A stretch of DNA of 64,000 nucleotides from Aquisediminimonas profunda. GTDB taxonomy: Bacteria > Pseudomonadota > Alphaproteobacteria > Sphingomonadales > Sphingomonadaceae. The stretch is from NCBI RefSeq assembly GCF_019443285.1, contig NZ_CP080327.1, forward strand, positions 2,786,001 to 2,850,000, given 5' to 3'. Shown here piece after piece: positions 22,256-31,888 of this stretch (its first letter is position 1; the number at the start of each line of letters is the position of its first letter). Position numbers and translations under genes: made by a program. Below the pieces are notes generated by a model. It made no database searches and was not told the origin of the DNA. It worked only from the letters and a program-made list of their open reading frames with translations.

Positions 22256-23765
22256 ACCGGCAGGGTCGCGACTTGACTGGTCCGGGCGCCTTTCGCTGCG
22301 CCAGCGGATACTTGCGGTCAACGTCTTCGCGCTGGCCCTTTTGGCGGGCAGCTTCTTCTACCTCGACAGCTATCGCTCGCGCCTGATTGTCGAGCGGGTC
22401 AGCCAGGCTGCTGCAGAAGCACGTCTAATGTCGACGGCAATGGACGGAATGACTTTGCCTGAGCGCCAATCCTTCGTCGCAAAGATCGGGCGCCAGACTG
22501 GAGCGCGGGTGCGCCTGGCGGACCGCGATGGGCATATTGTGGCCGACAGTTGGGCTGAAGGTCCCAGTTTCACGCTTATTGACCCCGATACCGAGTCCTG
22601 GCAGCGGCACGTCGCCCGCTGGCTGGATGAGGCCATCGAATTTGTCGTCGATGCGCGAGAGCCTCCGAAATTCGAAGGATTCACGTCACCTGACAAATGG
22701 CCGGCTAATGCCCAAGGCTGGCTTATCGCTCCCGACTTGACACACATGATCTGGGCAACGGCCCCTGTTGCGGCTGGACAGCCGATGTTGCTGAGAACAG
22801 ACCGCAACGCCCGCGATATCAGACGCTTTGTGCGCGCCGAGCGGACCCGGCTTGGCTATGTCATTGCCCTGGTCAGCCTTCTTTCGGTGCTTCTTTCGCT
22901 ATTTCTGGCGCGGACCATCGCCAAGCCGCTGCAGCTTCTCGTCTCCGCCGCGGTCAGGGTTCAGGCCGGGCGGGATCGTGAAGTCAATGTTCCGCGACTG
23001 CCATCCCGCAACGACGAGATTGGCCGCCTGGCCCGGGCGCTTTCGGACATGACACATGCCCTGCGGCAACGCATCGATGCCACAGAGGCGTTTGCGGCGG
23101 ACGTTGCCCATGAAATCAAGAACCCGCTCGCGTCGCTGAGCTCCGCTGCAGAGGGTTTGCGGACTGTGACAAAGCCCGAATTGCGAGCGCAACTGCAGGA
23201 TATCATCAAAGAAGATGTCTACCGGTTGGACAGGCTGATTACCGACATCGCCGATCTTTCACGCATTGATGCCAAGCTGGCGCGAACCCGCTTCGAGCCA
23301 GTGGACATCGGCAAACTGATCGAGAATCTGCTTCAGTTGCACAAGGCACGAGCAAAGCCGGACAATGTAGAAATTGCATTCGCCCGTCCCCACGCTGGAA
23401 CAGCCATGGTCATGGGCGATCCTTCCCAACTCAGCCGCGTCATCGAAAACCTTCTCGCCAACGCGATTTCTTTTTCACCGCCAGGCGGAGTCGTCCGGAT
23501 TGCTGCAACCCGCATCTTCGAACAGGTGATCGTGACGGTCGATGATGATGGGCCAGGGATACCGGAAAATGCCCGCGAAGCCGTGTTCGAACGTTTTCAT
23601 AGCGACAGGCGTGGCGATGAAGCATTTGGAAAGCATTCCGGTCTAGGTCTTTCGATTGCCCGGACGATCGTGAACGGCCACAATGGCACCATTGAAGCTG
23701 TTTCACGCGAGCCCGGTCAGCAGGGCGCGCGGATCGAATTCCGCTTGCCCGCATTGGAGGTATAG
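22203..23765 (+). CDS. chvG: Sensor histidine kinase ChvG
   Basis: Inner-membrane histidine kinase partner of ChvI. The 520-residue protein has two membrane helices (about 36-54 and 217-236) flanking a periplasmic sensor of about 160 residues, then HAMP, a dimerisation domain with phospho-acceptor H303 ([14 protein letters not shown]), and the HATPase domain with N box ([12 protein letters not shown]), G1 (DDDGPGIP) and G2 (HSGLGLSIA). The only plausible start giving both helices is TTG at 22203, within the chvI 3' end, so the exact start is uncertain. The hprK gene follows 5 nt later, linking envelope sensing with PTS regulation. Confidence 0.93.
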   Translation: MTQSIHSTGPDIASQAIEPAGSRLDWSGRLSLRQRILAVNVFALALLAGSFFYLDSYRSRLIVERVSQAAAEARLMSTAMDGMTLPERQSFVAKIGRQTGARVRLADRDGHIVADSWAEGPSFTLIDPDTESWQRHVARWLDEAIEFVVDAREPPKFEGFTSPDKWPANAQGWLIAPDLTHMIWATAPVAAGQPMLLRTDRNARDIRRFVRAERTRLGYVIALVSLLSVLLSLFLARTIAKPLQLLVSAAVRVQAGRDREVNVPRLPSRNDEIGRLARALSDMTHALRQRIDATEAFAADVAHEIKNPLASLSSAAEGLRTVTKPELRAQLQDIIKEDVYRLDRLITDIADLSRIDAKLARTRFEPVDIGKLIENLLQLHKARAKPDNVEIAFARPHAGTAMVMGDPSQLSRVIENLLANAISFSPPGGVVRIAATRIFEQVIVTVDDDGPGIPENAREAVFERFHSDRRGDEAFGKHSGLGLSIARTIVNGHNGTIEAVSREPGQQGARIEFRLPALEV

Positions 23766-23770
23766 CCGGT

Positions 23771-24202
23771 ATGACTGCGCTCTCGTCCGAAACTGTTCAT
23801 GCGTCAACCGTGTCCATCAACGGACATGCCATTCTGATTTCAGGCAGGCCAGGAAGCGGAAAATCAGACCTTGCCCTGCGGTTGATTGACCGAGGTGCGG
23901 TGCTGGTCAGCGATGATTACACGATTGTGACGCGATCGGATGGAAAGCTCCTTGCCTCGCCGCCTGAAACCATTCGCGGCAGGATAGAAGTCCGCGGTAT
24001 CGGACTGGTGAAAATGCCACATGAATCGGCAGTGCCTGTGGCGCTGGTGATCGACATCGACGAACCCGTACCCCGCATGCCGGAGCCAGACTTGACGCGT
24101 TTATTGGCAGATATTGAGGTCCCTACATTTGCAATTTCAGCCTATGAGGCCTCGGCTCCGATCAAGGTCGAGCTGCTGCTAAAGGGAATTGTCGGGGAAT
24201 GA
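23771..24202 (+). CDS. hprK: HPr kinase/phosphorylase, short form
   Basis: Phosphorylates (and dephosphorylates) a serine in HPr, encoded three genes downstream. At 143 residues it is the short alphaproteobacterial type that consists of the catalytic C-terminal domain only: Walker A GRPGSGKS (25-32), SDDYT, and the capture-loop/K3 signature GRIEVRGIGLV. The N-terminal regulatory domain of the Firmicutes enzyme is absent. It lies between chvG and rapZ and overlaps rapZ by 4 nt (ATGA). Loss of the N-terminal domain is normal in this lineage, not a truncation here. Confidence 0.92.
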   Translation: MTALSSETVHASTVSINGHAILISGRPGSGKSDLALRLIDRGAVLVSDDYTIVTRSDGKLLASPPETIRGRIEVRGIGLVKMPHESAVPVALVIDIDEPVPRMPEPDLTRLLADIEVPTFAISAYEASAPIKVELLLKGIVGE

Positions 24203-25152
24203 ACGCTGGCGCACGCCCGGACAGAATTCTGCTCGTGACTGGCATGTCAGGCGCCGGGAAGTCGACTGCGCTCAAGACGTTTGAAGATATGGGCTGGGAG
24301 GTCGTCGACAATCTGCCGTTTGCCCTGCTTGCTCGCCTTCTGGAAACCCAACCTCCAGCGGGTGCTCAGGGCAGCAGGCCTTTGGCGATCGGCATCGACA
24401 GTCGAACGCGCGGATTCGACGCCGGAGCGATCCTTGAGCGGGTTGCCGCCATGCGCAAATTGAACCGCGAGAATATCGTGATTCTTTTTCTCGACTGCTC
24501 GGGTGCGGAACTCGAACGACGCTATTCGGAAACGCGTCGGCGACACCCGCTTGCCCCGGATCGGCCCGCTAGCGATGGCATCGCCCGCGAACGCGAACTC
24601 ATTGCTCAGTTGCGGCGTTCGGCAGATCAGGTCATCGACACGACGGCGAGCACCACCAACGATCTGCGACTAGAGCTCCGCAATCGCTTTGCCTTGCATG
24701 GAGAGGCTGACCCCGCGCTCACGGTCATGTCCTTCGGCTTTGCCCGGGGCTTGCCTCGCAACGCAGACCTTGTTTTTGACATGCGCTTCCTCCGCAATCC
24801 CCATTGGGATGACGAGTTGCGTCCCTTGACGGGGCGGGACGAACGCGTCGCATTCCATGTCCGTGCCGACCCGGCCTATGCCGAAGCCAGTTCCCGCATA
24901 GCAGATTTGCTCCTGTTCCTGCTGCCGCGATATCGCGAAGAAGGAAAATCCTACGTTACAGTCGCGTTCGGGTGTACCGGAGGGAGACACAGATCGGTTC
25001 ACTTTGCCGAAATGATGTCTACCCGGTTGCGTGACGCGGGATTTTCCCCCACCATAGTGCACCGAGATCTTGACCTTCCTGCGGACGACGCGTTCGAGGC
25101 AATGTCAGGACGGGGGCAAGAACAGACAGGTTTGCAGGCGAAAAATCGATGA
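24199..25152 (+). CDS. rapZ: RNase adapter/nucleotide-binding protein RapZ
   Basis: P-loop protein of the RapZ/YvcJ family. In E. coli it binds small RNAs and directs RNase E; in other bacteria its targets differ. The 317-residue protein has Walker A GMSGAGKS (15-22), a Walker B-like region (VILFLDCSG) and the conserved C-terminal FGCTGGRHRSV motif of the RNA/metabolite-binding domain. It overlaps hprK upstream and the EIIA gene downstream by 4 nt each, typical of this PTS-linked cluster. Whether it acts on GlmS sRNAs in this organism cannot be told from sequence. Confidence 0.93.
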   Translation: MNAGARPDRILLVTGMSGAGKSTALKTFEDMGWEVVDNLPFALLARLLETQPPAGAQGSRPLAIGIDSRTRGFDAGAILERVAAMRKLNRENIVILFLDCSGAELERRYSETRRRHPLAPDRPASDGIARERELIAQLRRSADQVIDTTASTTNDLRLELRNRFALHGEADPALTVMSFGFARGLPRNADLVFDMRFLRNPHWDDELRPLTGRDERVAFHVRADPAYAEASSRIADLLLFLLPRYREEGKSYVTVAFGCTGGRHRSVHFAEMMSTRLRDAGFSPTIVHRDLDLPADDAFEAMSGRGQEQTGLQAKNR

Positions 25153-25556
25153 TCGGGTTGGTGTTGGTGACGCATGGCCGTCTCGCGGTAGAATTCGTGA
25201 CGGCAATGGAACATGTGGTTGGACCGCAAGATGCCGTTGAAAGCATCTGTATCGGCCCAGATGATGATATGGAGGCGCGCCGCGCCGATATTGCCGCAGC
25301 CGTCGCTCGTGTCGATCAGGGTCGCGGCGTAATCATCCTGACAGACCTGTTCGGCGGCACACCATCAAACCTGGCCATTTCTCTCATGGAATCAGGCCGG
25401 ATCGAAGTGATTGCAGGGGTCAACCTCCCCATGCTCATCCGTCTTGAGGGTGCACGGCGGACAATGAGCGTCGTTGCAGCCGTTGCCGCGGCGCGAGAGG
25501 CAGGTCGCAAATATATTTCGGTCGCATCGGAAGTTCTGGGTGAAGCTGCCGCATGA
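25149..25556 (+). CDS. PTS EIIA component, mannose/fructose type
   Basis: A 135-residue EIIA domain of the Man family with the phosphorylatable His at residue 9 (LVTHG) and the LTDLFGGTPSNLA motif. There is no fused EIIB and no EIIB, EIIC or EIID gene nearby, so it probably serves regulation rather than sugar transport, as in other alphaproteobacterial PTS clusters. It accepts phosphate from HPr encoded immediately downstream (ATGA overlap). Sometimes annotated manX or ptsA; I leave the symbol open. Confidence 0.93.
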   Translation: MIGLVLVTHGRLAVEFVTAMEHVVGPQDAVESICIGPDDDMEARRADIAAAVARVDQGRGVIILTDLFGGTPSNLAISLMESGRIEVIAGVNLPMLIRLEGARRTMSVVAAVAAAREAGRKYISVASEVLGEAAA

Positions 25557-25828
25557 GTGCCGTGGTCCGCACAGTCCTGATCACCAACAAGCGCGGCCTC
25601 CATGCGCGGGCGAGTGCCAAGTTCGTGACCATGGCGAGCGGCATTGGCGCGCGCGTTGAAGTCGAAAAGGACGGCGCAAAAGTCGTTGGGACATCGATCA
25701 TGGGACTGATGATGCTGGGCGCTGCGATGGGAGACGAGATCACCATCAGCGCAGACGGCGATGGAGCAGAGGCCGCTGTGACCTCGCTCGCGGAACTGGT
25801 CGAGGCAAAATTTCACGAGGCGGAGTGA
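25553..25828 (+). CDS. ptsH: HPr phosphocarrier protein
   Basis: Small PTS phosphocarrier (91 residues). His17 in NKRGLHARAS is the site phosphorylated by enzyme I, and Ser48 in GTSIMGLMML is the site expected for HprK. The gene overlaps the EIIA gene by 4 nt and is followed directly by a GTG-initiated methyltransferase gene. No enzyme I gene (ptsI or ptsP) follows, so phosphate must come from an enzyme encoded elsewhere. Confidence 0.95.
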   Translation: MSAVVRTVLITNKRGLHARASAKFVTMASGIGARVEVEKDGAKVVGTSIMGLMMLGAAMGDEITISADGDGAEAAVTSLAELVEAKFHEAE

Positions 25829-26632
25829 GTGCCTCGCGAAATCACCGGTTTCTCGAATCCTCTGGTCAAGCAGGTCAAGAGCCTGCGAGACAAGAAGCAC
25901 CGTCGCGCTGAGGGACTGTTTCTGGCGGAAGGCTTGCGAATACTGACTGAGGCGCTGGAGGCCGGCATCGCACCGCGCATGCTCTGGCATGCCCCTGAAA
26001 CTGCTGGCCATCCTTTACTCGAGAAACTCGCTCATGCGACCGAAGCGGCTGGTGGCGAGGTGTTCGTTACTTCAACCGATATTCTCTCGAAATTGTCCGG
26101 CAAGGACAATCCCGGCGCAGTAATTGGCGTCTACCCTGAAATGCTGACACCGCTTGCGGCGCTCGACAGGACTGCCGCCGGAATCTGGCTGGTGGCGGAG
26201 CGATTGCGCGATCCCGGCAATCTCGGCACAATTCTGAGGACCGGAGACGCTGTTGGTGCTGGCGGTCTGATCCTGATCGATGATTGCACCGACCCCTTTT
26301 CGGTTGAAGCGGTGCGCGCAAGCATGGGCGCGATCTTCACGCAGAAAGTTTCAACCGCTCGCTGGCCGGATTTTCTCGACTGGCTCCGCTCGGGTCCTGG
26401 CCAACTCGTGGGCACAAGTCTCAACACAGAGAACGACTATCAGGACCCGCACTATGAGGCCCCGACCTTCCTTCTGATCGGGAATGAATCACAAGGCCTT
26501 CCAGAGGCTTATGAGAGAGAGTGCGATCTTCTTGTGAAGATGCCGATGCTGGGCAAGGCGGACAGCCTCAACGCAGCAATGGCGACTGCTGTGATGGCCT
26601 ATGAAGTCTTGAACCAGCGACGCCCGCGCTAG
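25829..26632 (+). CDS. SpoU/TrmH-family RNA 2'-O-methyltransferase
   Basis: SAM-dependent methyltransferase of the trefoil-knot SPOUT class acting on tRNA or 23S rRNA ribose. The 267-residue protein has an N-terminal L30e-like substrate-binding domain (NPLVKQVKSLRDKKHR, FLAEGLRIL) and a C-terminal SpoU domain with LRDPGNLGTILRT (motif 1), LIGNESQGLP (motif 2) and the knot MPMLGKADSLNAA (motif 3). It starts at a GTG immediately after the HPr stop. Specific target is unknown. Convergent with rmuC with a 4-nt overlap of stops. Confidence 0.88.
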   Translation: MPREITGFSNPLVKQVKSLRDKKHRRAEGLFLAEGLRILTEALEAGIAPRMLWHAPETAGHPLLEKLAHATEAAGGEVFVTSTDILSKLSGKDNPGAVIGVYPEMLTPLAALDRTAAGIWLVAERLRDPGNLGTILRTGDAVGAGGLILIDDCTDPFSVEAVRASMGAIFTQKVSTARWPDFLDWLRSGPGQLVGTSLNTENDYQDPHYEAPTFLLIGNESQGLPEAYERECDLLVKMPMLGKADSLNAAMATAVMAYEVLNQRRPR

Positions 26633-27957
26633 GTCTGTTCACCACCAGAGACAAGCTTCACCAGCGGCCGCGTTGTCTGCTCCACAATGGGCAAGGCCTC
26701 GATTGCCTTGCCGCCGGTATCGATATTCAGCTCTTCGAAGCGCTTCGCCTGCGTCAACACCTGAGATTCGAGGCTGCCGACGAGTGCGTTATAGGCAGAC
26801 ACAGCCGTATCCAGATTCTTGCCCATTCGCCCTACATGCCCGCCCATTGTCGACAGGCGAGCGTAAAGCTCTTTGCCGAGTTCAGCGATCTCGCGCGCCT
26901 GACCGGCCATTTTTTCCTGTTTCCACACGGCAGAAACGGTCCGCGCAATAGCAATCAGGTTTGTCGGCGTTGCAAGCAACACGCGCTTGGCAAAGGCAAA
27001 ATCCCAGAGATCCGCATCCTGTTCGAGCGCAGCGGAAAGAAAATGTTCTCCCGGCACGAACATGATGACATAGTCGGGCGTATCCTCGAACTGGTCCTGA
27101 TAGGCCTTCTGCCCAAGCGTGTTCACATGCGCCTTCATCGCCGCTGCATGGGCTGCAAGGGCTGCCTGGCGGTGGACGTCCTCGCCAGCTTCAAACGCAT
27201 CCTGATATGCATTGAGCGAGACTTTCGCGTCAATAACGAGGTTGCGGCCCCCCGGCACGCGAATGATGACGTCGGGGCGCAAGCGCCCCTCCCCGCTTTC
27301 CACGCTGACTTCGGTCTGGAAATCTGCATGTTCCGAAAGCCCGCAGGTTTCGAGCACGTTGCGCAACTGCTGTTCACCCCAGCGGCCCCGCGCCTTGGGG
27401 GCATTGCGCAATGAATTGCCGAGTTTGGCCGCCTCGGCACGCACCGATTCCTGCCCGATCCGCATCGATTCCATCAGGCCTTGAAGGTTGCCATAGGCTT
27501 CAGACCGGTCCTTCTCGACCTTCGCCACCGTCTCCTCATAGCGCTGGAGCCGCTCATTGACGGGTTGCAGGAGCGACTTGAGCACCTGCCCCGAGCTTTC
27601 TTCAGACTGCTTGAACCGCTGATCCGCGCGCTCGAGAAATTGCCGCTGCGCTTCACTCAGCAATCGGTTCCCGACTTCAGCAAACTGCGCGGAAAGGGCA
27701 TCCTTTGCCTCGCGCAGTTCGGCCAGCCGCGCTTCGAAAGCATCGTGCTCAGCCCGAAGCTTCACGGCGTCTATCCGCGCAGAATCCCGCTCCTCGATAG
27801 CTGTTTCGAGATCACGGATGGCTGCCTTGAAATTCTCAAGATGCAGGTCGCGTTCGGCCTTCAAAGCGCCGGCCCCGCGCCCGCCGACGAGCCAACCGAT
27901 CAGCCCGCCACCGGCCAATGCAAAAAGACACAGAATGACAGCAGTGAAAGCGCTCAT
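26629..27957 (-). CDS. rmuC: DNA recombination protein RmuC homologue
   Basis: A 442-residue protein with an N-terminal membrane helix (VILCLFALAGGGLIGWLVGG, residues 8-27), a long coiled coil (about 35-170, rich in Glu/Arg/Ala) and a nuclease-like RmuC domain (GRWGEQQLRNVLETCGL, RPDVIIRVPGGRNLVIDAKVSL with the PD-(D/E)xK-like Asp and Lys). RmuC proteins limit inversion of short repeats in E. coli. Monocistronic; a 365-nt intergenic region upstream carries the sigma-54 promoter of the divergent pspC. Confidence 0.93.
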   Translation of the reverse strand: MSAFTAVILCLFALAGGGLIGWLVGGRGAGALKAERDLHLENFKAAIRDLETAIEERDSARIDAVKLRAEHDAFEARLAELREAKDALSAQFAEVGNRLLSEAQRQFLERADQRFKQSEESSGQVLKSLLQPVNERLQRYEETVAKVEKDRSEAYGNLQGLMESMRIGQESVRAEAAKLGNSLRNAPKARGRWGEQQLRNVLETCGLSEHADFQTEVSVESGEGRLRPDVIIRVPGGRNLVIDAKVSLNAYQDAFEAGEDVHRQAALAAHAAAMKAHVNTLGQKAYQDQFEDTPDYVIMFVPGEHFLSAALEQDADLWDFAFAKRVLLATPTNLIAIARTVSAVWKQEKMAGQAREIAELGKELYARLSTMGGHVGRMGKNLDTAVSAYNALVGSLESQVLTQAKRFEELNIDTGGKAIEALPIVEQTTRPLVKLVSGGEQT

Positions 27958-28322
27958 GATTCGGAACGTAGATGGAACAAATCAAATAGGAAAGCGAAAA
28001 TCTTGCGGGCCGCCAACCCGGGCCTGAATGCAGCCACCCGATCAAGTTTGGCTCTCTGGCCCCTCAATCATGAAACGCAATCGCGAGAAATTGCTGACGA
28101 ATGGGAGGCACGATCGCACGGAGCAACAGCGATTCTGCCCGAAAGGGCATCTTGCATCATTTGCCAACATTTGGTGCAGGAGACCAATCGCATTCGCAAA
28201 ATTTCGGGCAGTGTTGAGAGAAAGCCGCAGAATTCCGCCATCTCTCCATTTTGGCACGATAACTGCTTTTGGACATTCGAAATCACGGGCCGAACCGGCT
28301 CAACCATTTGAGGAGCAAGATC
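27958..28322. other. 365-nt intergenic region between rmuC and pspC
   Basis: No supported coding sequence. It must contain the rmuC promoter at its left end. The right end holds a sigma-54 promoter (28252-28267) and a Shine-Dalgarno GAGGAG before pspC. A 12-nt element ATTCGCAAAATT at 28192-28203 recurs with one mismatch (ATTCGCAGAATT, 63624-63635) upstream of the sigma-54 promoter next to pspF and is a candidate activator site. Confidence 0.5.
28252..28267 (+). promoter_or_regulatory. Sigma-54 promoter of pspC
   Basis: TGGCACGATAACTGCT has the invariant -24 GG and -12 GC at exact sigma-54 spacing, close to consensus TGGCAC-N5-TTGCW. It lies 55 nt upstream of the pspC start. Sigma-54 promoters need an enhancer-binding activator; the window encodes one, PspF. 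Confidence 0.82.
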
Positions 28323-28559
28323 ATGCAGCAAGTTCGTTCATTCATCACCGACGAGAGAAATCTCCTGGGCATCTGTGCCGCGCTCGGTCATGATTTCGGT
28401 TTCAACCCGCTGTTCCTGCGGTTGATCCTTGGCGTATCGCTGCTTTGGAATCCCGAAGCCGTGATCATCGCCTATGCCTGCGCAGGCGTATTCGTGCTGG
28501 TTTCCCACCTGCTGTTCCCAGGCTCGCGCGGGAAACAGCAGAGGCAAGTTACCGCCTGA
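28323..28559 (+). CDS. pspC: PspC-domain envelope stress protein
   Basis: A 78-residue protein consisting of one PspC domain: soluble N-terminus (RNLLGICAALGHDFG), then hydrophobic segment(s) at about 28-65 (FLRLILGVSLLW, VIIAYACAGVFVLVSHLLF). In proteobacteria PspC senses inner-membrane stress and binds PspA or relieves PspF inhibition. ATG at 28323 is preceded by GAGGAG with a 7-nt spacer; a longer in-frame start at 28269 would lie inside the promoter. Unusually it stands alone, far from pspF at 63 kb, but under its own sigma-54 promoter. Confidence 0.9.
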   Translation: MQQVRSFITDERNLLGICAALGHDFGFNPLFLRLILGVSLLWNPEAVIIAYACAGVFVLVSHLLFPGSRGKQQRQVTA

Positions 28560-28572
28560 GGGGCGTTGCGGC

Positions 28573-28995
28573 CTATTCGGGGATAGCCTCGCCGCTTCCC
28601 CCGAATTCAGCGGGAAAATCGCGCAGCTTGGGAAGGCCATCCTTCATCGGCAGAACCGTTTCCGCATAGTTGATGTGAACGCCGGGCTGAAACGCGAGGC
28701 CGGGCAAAGTCGCCGCGAACACGTCCATCAGCCCAAGCGGCGGGTGGTTCGCCATCAGGTGGCCTCCGCATTTCGCGCAGTATTTGCGCTCGCTGAGCGG
28801 AGTCTTTGTGAACGTCGCGATATTCTCCGCTCCGGACGTCACTTTGATCGCGTCGGGCTTCCAAAGCGAGAACGCGTTGACGGGCCCACCTGACCAGGAA
28901 CGGCAGGATGCGCAATGGCAATATCCCATGCCCTCTGGCTCGCCCTCGGCCTCGATCGTGACTGCTCCGCAAAAGCAGCTTCCGGTATATGCCAT
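28573..28995 (-). CDS. GFA (glutathione-dependent formaldehyde-activating)/CENP-V fold protein
   Basis: A 140-residue zinc-binding protein of the GFA family: CFCGAV, YCHCASCRSW and KYCAKCGGHL supply the zinc cysteines. Members bind glutathione or other thiols, but most have no proven substrate. Two ATGs six nt apart are possible; the second (28995) has a better spacing (9 nt) from AAGGAG. Monocistronic, convergent with pspC. A second GFA paralogue lies at 49956-50393. Confidence 0.86.
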   Translation of the reverse strand: MAYTGSCFCGAVTIEAEGEPEGMGYCHCASCRSWSGGPVNAFSLWKPDAIKVTSGAENIATFTKTPLSERKYCAKCGGHLMANHPPLGLMDVFAATLPGLAFQPGVHINYAETVLPMKDGLPKLRDFPAEFGGSGEAIPE

Positions 28996-29030
28996 TGTCA
29001 TACTCTCCTTCTTGAACGGAAACGGAGAAC

Positions 29031-29558
29031 TCAGGCTGCGAGACGGCGCGCCTTTTGCAACTTCTTGAGGACCATGTCCCGCTTCAGCTTGGACAAATGG
29101 TCAATGAACAAGATGCCTTCGAGGTGATCCATTTCGTGCTGGAGGCACGTCGCCAGCATTTCGTCGAGCTCCTGCTCATGGCGTTTGCCGTCGCGGTCGA
29201 GCCAACGGGCGCGAACCGTCTTTGGCCGCTCGACATCCGCATACTGGTCAGGAACCGACAGGCAGCCTTCATTGTAGACCGACATTTCCTCTGACGTCTG
29301 CAGTATCTCGGGGTTAATAAAAACCCTTGGTTCACGGATGGTTGCACCCGTTTCTTCATTTTTTTCCTGAAGATCCATGACGAGCAGCCGCTTCGGAACA
29401 CCCACCTGGATTGCCGCGAGGCCGATGCCGGGAGCGTCATACATTGTCTCGAACATATCGTCGATCAACGTCTGCAAAGCCTCGTCAAACGCTTCCACCG
29501 GCGTGGAAACGGTCTTGAGCCTCGGATCGGGCGCTTCAATGATGGGCAGAATGGCCAT
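29031..29558 (-). CDS. def: Peptide deformylase
   Basis: Removes the formyl group from nascent N-terminal methionine. The 175-residue metalloenzyme has all three signatures: GIGLAAIQ (44-51), EGCLS with metal ligand C99, and QHEMDHLEG with H141, E142 and H145. Usually linked to fmt; here fmt lies about 0.7 kb away on the opposite strand with recR between, so formylation, deformylation and recombination repair genes cluster. Confidence 0.97.
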   Translation of the reverse strand: MAILPIIEAPDPRLKTVSTPVEAFDEALQTLIDDMFETMYDAPGIGLAAIQVGVPKRLLVMDLQEKNEETGATIREPRVFINPEILQTSEEMSVYNEGCLSVPDQYADVERPKTVRARWLDRDGKRHEQELDEMLATCLQHEMDHLEGILFIDHLSKLKRDMVLKKLQKARRLAA

Positions 29559-29589
29559 GCGCCTCAGGTAAGAATTCTGCCGTTACGGG

Positions 29590-30186
29590 TCAAGAGACCG
29601 GGCGCCGGGCGCGCAACGCCTGGGCCAGCGTGCCATCATCCAGATAATCGAGCTCGCCGCCGACCGGCAGGCCGTGCGCCAGTTGCGTAATGCGAACGGG
29701 ATGCGATTCGAGGCGTTCGGCCAGATAGTGCGCAGTCGTCTGCCCATCGAGCGTCGCATTCATCGCCAGCACCACTTCATCGACCTCGCCGCCCGAAACG
29801 CGGGCAATCAGGGTGTCGATGCCCAGATCCTCGGGTCGCACCCCGTCGAGCGCCGACAATTTGCCGCCGAGCACATGGAACTTGCCGGGAAATAGGCGCG
29901 AGCGTTCGAGCGCCCACAGGTCCGGCACATCTTCGACCACGCAGAGCATTCGCGAATCGCGTCGCGGATCAGCGCAAATGCCGCACGGGTTGGTCGTATC
30001 GACATTGCCGCAGGTTTCGCATGTAGCGAGCCGGTCATTCACACTCTCGAGCGCCCGCAGTAGCGGCGCCAGCGCCCCTTCCCGCTTCTTCAACAGGTAA
30101 AGCACGGCCCGACGCGCCGAACGCGGGCCCAGGCCGGGGAGCCGCGCGAGCGCTTGAACCAGTGTCTCTATCTCGTGGCTTGCCAT
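29590..30186 (-). CDS. recR: Recombination mediator RecR
   Basis: RecFOR-pathway protein that loads RecA at gaps. The 198-residue product has a helix-hairpin-helix near the N-terminus ([11 protein letters not shown]), a Cys4 zinc finger (CETCGN...CGIC) and a Toprim domain ([14 protein letters not shown]). I used the ATG at 30186, which gives the family N-terminus; an ATG at 30210 would add eight residues. It diverges from fmt across 53 nt. Confidence 0.95.
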   Translation of the reverse strand: MASHEIETLVQALARLPGLGPRSARRAVLYLLKKREGALAPLLRALESVNDRLATCETCGNVDTTNPCGICADPRRDSRMLCVVEDVPDLWALERSRLFPGKFHVLGGKLSALDGVRPEDLGIDTLIARVSGGEVDEVVLAMNATLDGQTTAHYLAERLESHPVRITQLAHGLPVGGELDYLDDGTLAQALRARRPVS

Positions 30187-30239
30187 TGCTGACACGATAG
30201 GGGCTTGCACATTGTCCTGCCAAGGGGTTGAGGGGACGA

Positions 30240-31148
30240 ATGAAGATCATTTTCATGGGGACGCCCGAATTCGCGGTGCCGAGTCTCGATTTGCTTGTCG
30301 CAAACGGGCATGACGTGGTCGCCGTATATACCCAGCCGCCGCGGCCGGCCGGGCGCGGCAAATCGCTCACGCCCTCGCCTGTCCAGCGGCGCGCCGAGGC
30401 ACTCGGTATTGACGTCATGACGCCAACGAGCTTGCGCGATACCCATGCTCAAAGCCAGTTTTCCGCAATCAACGCCGATATTGCCGTGGTTGCGGCCTAT
30501 GGACTTATCCTGCCGCAAGCCGTGCTTGATGCACCAAGACTGGGTTGCGTCAACGTCCATGCATCGCTGCTCCCGCGCTGGCGCGGTGCGGCACCGGTTC
30601 AGCGGGCAATCCTTGCCGGGGATGCCGAAACGGGCGTGACGATCATGCAAATGGAGGCCGGCCTCGACACCGGCCCGATGCTCGCAACCGTTTCAACGCC
30701 AATTGAGGACAAGTCTGCCGGTGCGCTGACGGCTGAGCTGGCTGACCTTGGGGCAGAATTGCTCGTTCAGGTCCTGTCCGAACCGGAAGCCTATCCACCG
30801 CAGCCGCAGCCGGATGCCGGCGTGACCTACGCCACCAAGATCGACAAGGCAGAAGCGCGGATCGATTTCCTTGTGAGTGCGCCGCAGGTCGAACGTCAGG
30901 TCCGGGCCTTTGCTCCGGCACCCGGCGCCTTTTTCGAGCTTGCAGGAGAGCGTTTCCGCATTCTCGCCGCAAAGACTGAAATGAGCGAAAGCGCCCGGCC
31001 CGGCGAAGTGATCGACGATGCACTCGGCATCCAGTGCAATCCCGGGGTCATTCGGCCGACACTCATTCAACGCGCGGGGAAAGCCGCAATGACGCCCGCA
31101 GAATTGCTCCGCGGGCTCAAGATCCCGGTGGGAACGCGGCTCGCATGA
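30240..31148 (+). CDS. fmt: Methionyl-tRNA formyltransferase
   Basis: Formylates initiator Met-tRNA using 10-formyl-tetrahydrofolate. The 302-residue protein has the N-terminal catalytic domain with MGTPEFAVP, catalytic N105 and H107 in [13 protein letters not shown], and D143 in GLDTGPML, followed by the C-terminal OB-like tRNA-binding domain. ATG at 30240 has a GAGGGG ribosome site. It overlaps truA by 4 nt (ATGA), forming a two-gene tRNA operon. Confidence 0.96.
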   Translation: MKIIFMGTPEFAVPSLDLLVANGHDVVAVYTQPPRPAGRGKSLTPSPVQRRAEALGIDVMTPTSLRDTHAQSQFSAINADIAVVAAYGLILPQAVLDAPRLGCVNVHASLLPRWRGAAPVQRAILAGDAETGVTIMQMEAGLDTGPMLATVSTPIEDKSAGALTAELADLGAELLVQVLSEPEAYPPQPQPDAGVTYATKIDKAEARIDFLVSAPQVERQVRAFAPAPGAFFELAGERFRILAAKTEMSESARPGEVIDDALGIQCNPGVIRPTLIQRAGKAAMTPAELLRGLKIPVGTRLA

Positions 31149-31888
31149 CACGGTTTCGCCTGACGATCGAATATGACGGCAGACCCTTCATGGGCTGGCA
31201 ACGCCAACCCCACGGGCCAAGCGTGCAGGCGGCCATCGAGGATGCTGGCAAGGCGATTACCGGTGAGAGCATCATCCTGCATGCCGCGGGTAGAACGGAC
31301 GCCGGAGTTCATGCTGAAGCGATGTCAGCGCATCTTGACGTGACCAAGACGGTGACAGCGTTCCGCCTGATGGAAGGCATCAATGCCAAGCTCCGGCCCT
31401 ATCCCATTGCTGTGCTCGACTGCGCGCCGGTTGCGGATGACTGGCATGCCCGGTTTTCCTGCATCGGGCGGCGTTACCTCTATCGGATCATCAATCGCCG
31501 CGCACCACTGGCATTGGACAAGGGACGTGCCTGGCGCGTGCCGCAGGCGCTCGACAGCGATGCCATGCACGAAGCGGCGCAAGTGCTTGTCGGACATCAT
31601 GATTTCACGACCTTCCGCTCGATGCACTGCCAGTCGGCAAGCCCGGTCAAGACGCTCGACGTCCTTGATGTCCGGCGGTTCTGTGAGGAGATCGAGATCG
31701 CGGCCTCTGCACGCTCGTTTCTCCACCATCAGGTCCGTTCGATGGTCGGCTGCCTCATGATGGTTGGGCGCGGACAATGGTCATCCGCGGACCTCAAGGC
31801 CGCACTCGATGCAAAGGACCGCAAGGCGCTCGGCTTCAACGCCCCGCCCGATGGCCTCTATTTCGTCGAGGCACGTTACCCAGCCTAA
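31145..31888 (+). CDS. truA: tRNA pseudouridine(38-40) synthase
   Basis: Converts uridines 38-40 in the tRNA anticodon arm to pseudouridine. The 247-residue protein carries the catalytic Asp52 in [10 protein letters not shown] and the C-terminal [11 protein letters not shown] motif typical of TruA. Start ATG overlaps the fmt stop. The end overlaps the convergent phosphodiesterase gene by 4 nt. Confidence 0.96.
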   Translation: MTRFRLTIEYDGRPFMGWQRQPHGPSVQAAIEDAGKAITGESIILHAAGRTDAGVHAEAMSAHLDVTKTVTAFRLMEGINAKLRPYPIAVLDCAPVADDWHARFSCIGRRYLYRIINRRAPLALDKGRAWRVPQALDSDAMHEAAQVLVGHHDFTTFRSMHCQSASPVKTLDVLDVRRFCEEIEIAASARSFLHHQVRSMVGCLMMVGRGQWSSADLKAALDAKDRKALGFNAPPDGLYFVEARYPA

